Source: Sthenelais limicola (taxonomy: Eukaryota; Annelida; Polychaeta; Phyllodocida; Sigalionidae). From it: a DNA stretch of 64,000 nucleotides. The DNA is taken from contig OW804096.1 of NCBI GenBank assembly GCA_942159475.1, positions 108,908,194-108,972,193 of the forward strand. The letters are read 5' to 3'. Positions 56,858 through 64,000 of the stretch are shown in pieces; position 1 is the stretch's first letter; every line of letters starts with the position of its first letter. The notes beneath the pieces were generated by a model that was not told where the DNA came from, ran no database searches, and worked only from the letters and a program-made list of their open reading frames with translations. Both the position numbers and the translations under genes were made by a program.

Positions 56858-57745
56858 CTATCTATTATAAGACTAGGTAATTATCGCCAGCCTGCCCTTT
56901 CTGCACCGAGGTAGACCCTATTTCGCTGAAAAAAAATGTCAGACTTTATTTTTATTTTAATTTTTTGATATTTTTTTTATTTATTTTGTTTTACTCCATT
57001 TTACTCGCTTTCTACTCAGAGTGTGGTGGGGGGAGGGGTTTCTTTTGTAACATCTGTTTTCGTGAAAATGATGACCTTGACCTTAACAAAGGTCAATTAA
57101 AAGATATATTATGAAAGTACTATCAGAGCTCTTTCACATGTATAAATTGTGTAGCTTTGAAATAAATTGTTCAAAAGATATAAACTGCAGTATGTAATTT
57201 AGATTTACACAAAATTTAGCATAGAATGAAAAGTAAGGCTTGGTTTCCATGGCAACAGACATTCCAATGATACCAAAAATGGGTTATTTTTCTTTCCCCT
57301 AATGTCAGTTATTATTAGTATGCATTAGGTTACCATTTCCCTCTATTGCCATATTTTCATAAGAGTAAATAGGATGTCACATCCCAGAATTTTGCTATTT
57401 TTATATTTCAAGGTCATATTTGGCAACCTTGATGTTGAGCAAGCTCATTGATTCAAAAGGAAATGATAGCCCTTAAATACACCATCATTATCCCTAAGTT
57501 TGGTCACAATCTTAATAAAAGTGTAAAAATGGGACACCAAAAACCTATTTTTGACTAAAATACAAAAAAATCACTAGTTTCCATGGAAATTAACAGGCTA
57601 TTTTGACAATGTTCGCCACCTCTTCAGATTCGGAAAATTTATGAAATCCTACACAAAATACCTCAAATTTAGCTTGTTATACGGTGGGTAGGGGTAACTT
57701 CTTAAATAATAGCCTTTTCTGGCCCTTGGCCGCTGTACTATTAGT
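56858..57745. other. AT-rich insert truncating the Ngaro-like element, class unknown
   Basis: RNase H homology stops abruptly and sequence beginning TCTATCTATTATAAGACTAG starts. A TC start after A and a small GGCC-CTT-GGCC hairpin near 57720 before CTATTAG are weakly reminiscent of a Helitron end. There is no CTRR terminus and no Rep/helicase frame, so the class stays open. Confidence 0.2.
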
Positions 57746-60682
57746 TTATTTATCTAATAATAATGTCTATATTATTTCATATATCAAATAAGTTTCCACA
57801 AGTATACACATTACCTTTTCGAAAAAGACCGCGTAAATGAACGTTTCACGCCTAGTTGGAGATTCTTATTTCTTGAGGCTCTTGATTTTCTCCAATAGAT
57901 CTTTAAAACGCCTCAAAGAGAGGGAAATCTTTCTACTCTGTCTAAAAATGACCACGTTATACCATATTTATTTATTATTTCTCGACATGACACTATTTCT
58001 TGACCCGACATCGATTTTTCCAAGTATTATCTAAATATTTTCTGACTTATTAATATATATTTCTATTGCCGTGCATCAACCAATTACACATACATGTATA
58101 CTGAATAAATATTAACTTATAGAGAGTACGTGTACTACCAGTACTAGCCAAAGATAGTACTTTTCAGTAAAGGAAATCTGTAAATTACTCTGAAGGCGTT
58201 CAAATACCTTAGCAAAGTCGAAGGTTTCAGCTCATTATAATTACCATTTGTACATTATTTCACCTTTTGAAGTGATCCACTATGAAACAGACGAATAGTT
58301 CGAAGGCGAGATCTTATTTCTTAATGGAATCCATTGGCATTGATTTGCAGGCATCGGACGCTAAGGGGTTCCTTTTCACGCAGCTTTTGAATTGCATGCA
58401 GACTCGACCAATATTTGTGTGATCATTACAATTATTTGTGTTAAGTGGTTGGCAAACTTGCTATGCGTTACAGTAGTTTGTTGCAAGTGAGGCTGCCCAA
58501 GTGATGGACGATCAATAGCTATTCTCGGGTTGAAGCACTCCGGATAGGTTTTACATAAATGACTCATCTGGGACTGAGACAAAAGAGGTCCGCGACAGGA
58601 CTGGTTCCTTCCGCCGAGTCAATATATTTTGTTTAGACAATGAATACGTATTAGGGAAATATTTGTTGATAGAAATATTCCTTGGTATGCTTACGTATTA
58701 AGCTTAACCACTAACAATTAATGAATTAACAAGACAGGGAGATTTTCCCATTTACCCATCTTTTTCTTGGCATAAATGAATCGTGCTAGCCTTTTATTTA
58801 TTTGTTTCTGAGAGTATTTTATTGCTCGTAATTCTGATTCTTCAGAATGTGTTGACTTCAAAATAATGCCATCAAAAGTGAAATATTTACAGCAATAGGA
58901 CAAACAAATGAAATAATTGTCAATGGAAATCCTGTATTGAGGATTTTTAGCGAACCGGAGGTAATATCCCAGGCGTGAATAATCCATGTGAGTTGTCAAT
59001 AAAGATGCAACAGTGTTTGGCATATAGGCTAACCAACACCTTCCCCGGTTCAATAAGTTGACATTAGATAGTTTGCTCATCTATATATATTGAAGGGTAT
59101 GGTAGGTACTGTTGGAACGGTGTGGCTTCTTTTTCTGGGGGCTAACCTTATTATGTCTTTGGTATAACTATAATCATGCAGTGAGATGCCTAATAAACAA
59201 GAGGAGCATGCGAAAATGCTAGTATTAATATATAGATCTATATCTTGCATGTAGAGCTATATAGAATTCATGAATCATCACTCTGTTTCCAGTGCTCTAG
59301 TGAATAAGTCTACTACACATTTCAGTTATCTGAGAAATACAAAGTGTTTGTCCCAAACCAATAAAGATTCTACTCGCAAAGATGTTTTCCGACTTAGCTC
59401 AGCAGGACAGAAGCTGAGACTCTTGTTTCTTCAATTATTCATTCATGTAAGTCATTTAATTTCGCTAAGCCGTATTGAGGTATCCTGGAATATCTACATC
59501 GGATTCTAGAAAAAGGAACTGGCTAAACCAGCAGACTGAATGGTGACCTTGATATAAAAGGTAGCCAAGTCCTATCTTCGGGACGTTAAATCTTCAGCAC
59601 ACCGAGATAGGAAGGGGGACATTAACACACTCTTTGATCTTGGAATCAAAGCAAACATTTGATAAGCCTGTGAATCGGATATATTGCTGCCGAACAACAC
59701 CGCATCTAGTAAGATGAAAAGAAAATTGGGATTTTATTTGGAGACCCTCATATGCATTCCGTACGTCCTCCTTGCACTCTAGCTGTTGCTGTAATCAATA
59801 ATAGCTTCCTATATATATAAGGGAGACATGTACGGTAGGGAACAATATTGGTTGTACATTTTATTCATTTTTTGCTTGCCACTGACCATGCCTTCCTCTG
59901 GGAAATACCTTTGTCACGTAACCAAAATGAATAACTCATAATCACAGAGAATGCTGCGACTGGTAATATTGCCTTAATATTCTGTGAATGCCAGTAGGTA
60001 GAATAAGTAGGTGAAAACATTCGTATTCTGACGAAAAAGGAATATTAGAAGCCATCCCTAGTGTATTCTACACAGAACGATCTCATTCACTTCCATAATC
60101 TCTAGTAGTGCCAAGAGCCAACCAAGATAATTTGACCATGAAAGATTACACGAATCATGAATCAGGTTCCAGATAGGAGTTTCTGTGGGTCTCCTCAATT
60201 GATAAGCTAGGACCTTCTCATGGAAGGCGGCCTTTCTTTTGTTTGAAATGATCTTATGGTCACTCTGGAGCATTTTACCACACAGGACCACAAGGGTGAC
60301 TTAGATGATCTATTCAGACCTCGCCCCTGATGTGTCCACGGGGGCTCCTTGCTGTCTGCTTGGCCTGATTTGTGAATGACTTTAAATGAAATTCGTTTCA
60401 CTGAAGGCCGCTTTAAGCAAATTTATATGTTCTCGGTCCTGTGATATCCAAAGCGTATATATATGTGGAGATTCTGACTGAGATGCTATGTTGGTTAAAT
60501 TTCAGTAGCGAAAGGTTCTACTTTGGTTCTTGCGAAACAAAAAGGACAGGAATAAATGAAGCTATTATCCTAAAAATAAATGGTTCATATTGTAGTGTAT
60601 GCTACTTATTATCTCGGCGAACGATTACGAATAACAACACTTGAAACAACACAGATGTCCGAGTCCTTGTTAGCATTAATAT
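57746..60682. other. Non-coding stretch
   Basis: A 120-codon frame at 58718-59080 (minus) shows no motif or domain and I do not call it a gene. No repeat border was recognised. Confidence 0.4.
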
Positions 60683-60808
60683 GGGATTAATTTCACGAGA
60701 TTTGGTGTCTGAGGCATTTGTTTGAAAATAAACCCCAAGGCCCGTCAAGGCCAAGGGGTTTATTTTCAAACAAAAGCCGTAGACACCAAATCAAGGGAAT
60801 TAATCACT
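60683..60808. mobile_element. Fold-back element with ~58-bp arms
   Basis: TTTGTTTGAAAATAAACCCC and AAGGCC on the left (about 60717-60742) pair with GGCC and AAGGGGTTTATTTTCAAACA on the right. Outside these, GATTTGGTGTCT pairs with AGACACCAAATC and GATTAATT with AATTAATC. The loop is only a few bases. No ORF. Confidence 0.75.
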
Positions 60809-61369
60809 TTAATAGCCGATTTTTGGATTCAATACTACTGTTTAAACACATATGAGACCCTTAAAAAAACGTTTTAGATGTACTTACAGCATGAAGAACT
60901 GCAATAATTTAGCTCCTCCACTCGAACACATGGGTTACTATTTTACATCTGACATGGAAAGGACCGAGTCAACAAAACGCCTTTATAACGTCCAAATCAG
61001 CATGTTTTACACAATTCAAACCATCACAGTATAATATTTAGTTTGTTTTACCTCTGTCAAAGCAATATCACATAAGTACACATAATCATAACTTCAGAAT
61101 GTCGGTTACGTCAGCCGCACTCTCCGCTCCAGAAACAAACGAAGCTTCCACTTTTTGCATGCAACCAACGCTTCCGGTTTACAAATGCCGTGTTATGTGT
61201 GTCTAGGGACTTAAAAAAGAAATAATTAAAAAATCTGGATCGCTAGAAATGGTTTAAATATAGTTTTACCCCCCGATAGGGAAGTTTTAGTCCAGTGGCG
61301 ATTTCAGAAGCCATACATGCCTACGTTTGAACGAGCAAGGTAGACCGGAAAAGATGTGGAGACTTTCAG

Positions 61370-61411
61370 CATAGCCACTCTGTGCACTTGGCATAGCCAT
61401 TCTGTGCACTT
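61370..61411 (+). repeat. Two tandem copies of a 22-bp unit
   Basis: CATAGCCACTCTGTGCACTT and CATAGCCATTCTGTGCACTT follow each other, each ending in GG. Further on, GCTTGCACGATGTCTAC and GTCGTCACGTTAT-type sequence recurs at about 61491-61532 and 61738-61771, showing local duplication. Confidence 0.6.
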
Positions 61412-61942
61412 GGCATTGCATGGTGTACAGTAGTCTATATAGCGCACGGATGATTTCATTTGAAAGTGCCTACACATCAACAAACGGAGGCTTGCACGAT
61501 GTCTACTCATACTGTTGTCACGTTATGGCGAGACCTAGGCTGCAAATACTTGGATTATTCCCTATTTCGTTGCTCACCACCATTCAGCAAGCAGATCATG
61601 CTAAGTACAAGGATATTTGGAACATTATCGGTGATTTTGGAGATATTGTGTGGAGTTTTACTGAGCCTGGCCTGTTTCGTCTGATTGTCACTTACAGTGA
61701 CACTGGGAGTCAGCCATTGTACGGTATCACAACATCGCTTGCACGATGTCTACCGTCGTCACGTTATTGCGAGCCCTATGCCCTAAAAACTTAAAAATAG
61801 CTAATATTTCCACCGGAAACAGTGGAGAAAAGAATTTTGGGTGACCAGGATTTTATACATGTTCCAAACTGAACGCGGAATTGACGACAAACAACTAGTT
61901 GATGAGGTAAGTGAAGGAGCGGCAATGCAGGAAGCATTAAAT

Positions 61943-62017
61943 TTACTACATCCGAAAAATAATATTCTACATCCGAAAAATAATATTCTACATCCGAAAA
62001 ATAATTTACTACATCCG
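61943..62017 (+). repeat. Minisatellite, 21-bp unit, about 3.4 copies
   Basis: The unit ACTACATCCGAAAAATAAT or TTCTACATCCGAAAAATAAT (plus A) repeats three times, with a partial fourth ending in CATCCG. Confidence 0.85.
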
Positions 62018-62154
62018 CTATCCTAAGTGATGACATCCTGTCAAAACAGTAATTTATCACTATCCAAAACCCCAGCAGAATCCATAGATCAGCTATTAAT
62101 GTTTATTAATGTCACCCGGATGTTCTACAGGCAAACAGCCCTTGCACCACAGTG

Positions 62155-64000
62155 GTGAGTGAGTGAGTGAGATTGCTTTACGCCCTTATCAACACATTTA
62201 ATATGGTTTTATCAAGGGCGGGAGAGCTGAGAGGGAGGCAGTTTATGATCATACCCAGGAAATAGAGATCATACCCAGGAAATAGAGATAGAGAGGAAGG
62301 GAGAGAGAGACAGAGAAGATACAGAAAGGCACTTTATGGTCATACCCAGGACAGTGGGTGTATAATATAAGAACAATAACATGTATCATAAAAAGGGTGT
62401 ATAAACGAGTAGGTAAAACAGTAAATGAAAACTAGACATAAAAATGAAAAATATACAACATAAAACCCAGGTAGCGACACCAAGCGCTAACTCCCTGCAG
62501 CAGGCGGTAAAGACAGCTCGCGTCCAGCCTGGTTGGGCAAGACCAGAGAACCGGCTGGCTTGACCGGGGAGCCAGGCGGTTGTCTAGCGGTGCCGGGCCA
62601 GAGCAGGGAGAACTGCTCCAACTCAGCACCACCACACACAGCACCACAATATCCCCCTCCCTCTCTATTTTTGGACGTCAGTGTAAAATAGTAGGTCAGG
62701 TATCACAATCCAACATGTAAAGTAGAGGTAAAATGGTGTAAAATCCAATGTCCGTTAAAAATAAAGTAAAGTTCAAGAATGAGCACTGTCAATTCCAACT
62801 GCTGCAGGGTAGAGTGTTGTCTGGGTGAGGACTGTAAACTTTCCAATAGCACAGCATCTGGCCCGGTTGTCTTTGGCATAGCCAGGGGCTCTGTCACCGG
62901 CACTACCCTGCCTGCGTCCAACCGACCGGGACAGCACACAATGATGTGCTCATCTATAACTCACCACTTAAACCACCAACATTTATACAACTTGACTCTA
63001 TTATTCCTCCATGGGACCATCAGAGGAGCCATGTAGAATTTCCTTCTCCTCTTCAGAATTAACTTCGTAGTCTATTACGTCCTCAGTACCCAGCAACTGA
63101 CCCTGCATTTCTAATAACTGCATTTCAGTACTAACCTTAGTTGGGCTGTCCACTTTTTCTCCACAGAACACTGCTTAACAGGTGACTTCTCCAAAACCTT
63201 ACCAGCAGACTTAATTACTCCAGGGTCACTATCATGAGCAGCAATGAGGGTTTCCCCCACGTCCCTGACCCACTTTCAGAGCTGGGGCAGCCGGGTGGCC
63301 GAAGCAGGGTTTTCCCCTTGCAACACATCTCCTCTTCCCATAGCACTATAGGTCATAGCCAGACCGGGTGGCATAACCACTGACCTAGTGACCGGGGGCA
63401 TGCAAAAGACTGTTGTACACCCTGCATGCGTAAAGCATGCATCTGCATTGACATGTTACCACCCATAAAACCATGGTCCTGGACAGGCGGTCTTGAACAG
63501 GATGGGTTCTGCATGTTCTGCAAATACATATCCCACGGATTGAAAGAGCCAACCTGAGGAGCCAGCATAGGCTGCACAGGCAAATGTTTTACCACTAGTT
63601 CCTTGAAGAGGCCAGACATCACTTCCTTCATATCGTTTAAGCTTATGGGAGCAGCAACAGTCTCTTCAGCCAGAGGAGCAGAAGCAGAAGCTTCAGCGGT
63701 TTCGCCAGAATCCTCTTTGCTGTCTGCAATTAACTTCTTCCTCTTTGTGTCCAGTCCACCCGGGCCAACTTTCTATGCAGTTCCATAATAGTCACCCTTG
63801 ACTGCTTATCTTCCTCCTCATAAAACTGCAGCTGATCCTGCAACAAAGTGTTCTCTGCTTCCAGTACAGGGAGTTGCTTAACCTGCTCTCTCAACTCTTC
63901 AATACCATCCACAGGCTGAAAGGCATCACCAATCAAAGCTTTCAACTCCTCCATAACATTAACAGCAGTCTGCCTTATCGCATTCACACCTCAGTCATAC
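62155..64000 (-). mobile_element. Retroelement with gag/ORF1-like frame and CACT-repeat tail, no RT
   Basis: On the minus strand a gag/ORF1-like coding region (63997 to about 63010) is followed by ~850 bp of non-coding DNA. It ends with GATAAGGGCGTAAAGCAATC and a CTCACTCACTCAC tail (62171-62155), a simple-repeat end seen in LINE families of marine invertebrates. Before the tail the sequence ATTTCCTGGGTATGATC is duplicated (about 62243-62290). No reverse transcriptase or endonuclease lies between ORF1 and the tail. Either ORF2 was deleted or this is a HAL1-like non-autonomous LINE. Its 5' end is outside the window or at its edge. Confidence 0.55.
63010..63997 (-). pseudogene. Gag/ORF1-like coiled-coil protein, several frameshifts
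   Basis: From an ATG at 63997 (MTEV, then a 2-base slip in a GTGTG run) the frame continues as NAIRQTAVNVMEELKALIGD. A heptad-rich coiled coil follows (EELREQVKQLPVLEAENTLL), ending at LARVDW. After a frame change near 63760 come DTKRKKLIADSKEDSGETAE, an Ala/Ser/Glu linker, and VMSGLFKELVVKHLPVQPML with a Met-rich part (GGNMSMQMHALRMQGVQQSF). Further frame changes lead to an acidic C-terminal region (GTEDVIDYEVNSEEEKEI) that stops near 63010. No Cys-His knuckle or RRM was seen. It resembles retroelement gag/ORF1 proteins in layout only. Confidence 0.5.

Noticed and set aside
56858..57745. Helitron
   Set aside because: Only a TC-like start and a weak hairpin were seen; no CTRR end and no Rep/helicase frame.
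58718..59080. 120-codon minus-strand frame with ATG
   Set aside because: No motif, signal peptide or repeat context. Length alone is not enough in a 64-kb window.

Overview
The window looks like repeat-rich intergenic DNA from an animal, most likely a marine invertebrate; I cannot place it more narrowly. It is AT-rich. I found no confident host gene, rRNA, functional tRNA or CRISPR array. Almost everything recognisable is mobile: CR1/jockey-like and L1/Tx1-like LINEs, a Ngaro/DIRS-like tyrosine-recombinase element, a tRNA-derived SINE, a gag-only retroelement, MITEs, fold-backs and a family of TIR transposons. Coding calls rest on motifs read by eye. Element borders are exact only where I give a target-site duplication.

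Layout. Positions 1-6640 (minus strand) hold a nearly intact LINE. In its sense direction it carries an ORF1 protein (coiled coil plus RRM-like domain), a NADAR (YbiA-like, ADP-ribose-processing) domain, an SGNH/GDSL hydrolase ORF, a ~1 kb non-coding spacer with four covarying hairpins, and a 952-residue endonuclease/reverse transcriptase with no break. Positions 7.2-8.1 kb hold two related MITEs. Positions 8.1-14 kb are mostly featureless. A decayed LINE (14.1-15.66 kb), a gag-like remnant (16.1 kb), an 80-bp-arm palindrome (17.1 kb) and a TTAA-flanked TIR element (18.1-18.8 kb) follow. Positions 18.8-30.4 kb are largely empty apart from a MITE, a degenerate repeat and one unexplained open frame. 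A long SINE lies at 30.4-31.1 kb and a palindromic tandem cluster at 31.5-32.3 kb.

Positions 32.4-51 kb are a nested stack. A LINE (32.46-38.9 kb, minus) is split by a 3.2-kb TIR transposon (A), which itself carries a MITE fragment split by a TTAA-flanked MITE. An L1/Tx1-like LINE (41.5-46.1 kb, plus) is split by a 5'-truncated LINE and by a related transposon (C). A third relative (B) lies just downstream in inverted orientation, followed by a second L1-like fragment. Removing A or C together with one 2-bp target duplication rejoins the interrupted frame, which fixes their ends exactly.

Positions 51-64 kb hold a Ngaro/DIRS-like RNase H plus tyrosine recombinase (55.6-56.9 kb, minus), a fold-back at 60.7 kb, a short minisatellite at 62 kb and, at the right edge, a retroelement with a gag/ORF1-like frame and a GTGA-repeat tail but no reverse transcriptase. 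The most interesting system is the LINE at the left edge: a retrotransposon that has captured an ADP-ribose-handling NADAR domain next to an SGNH hydrolase.
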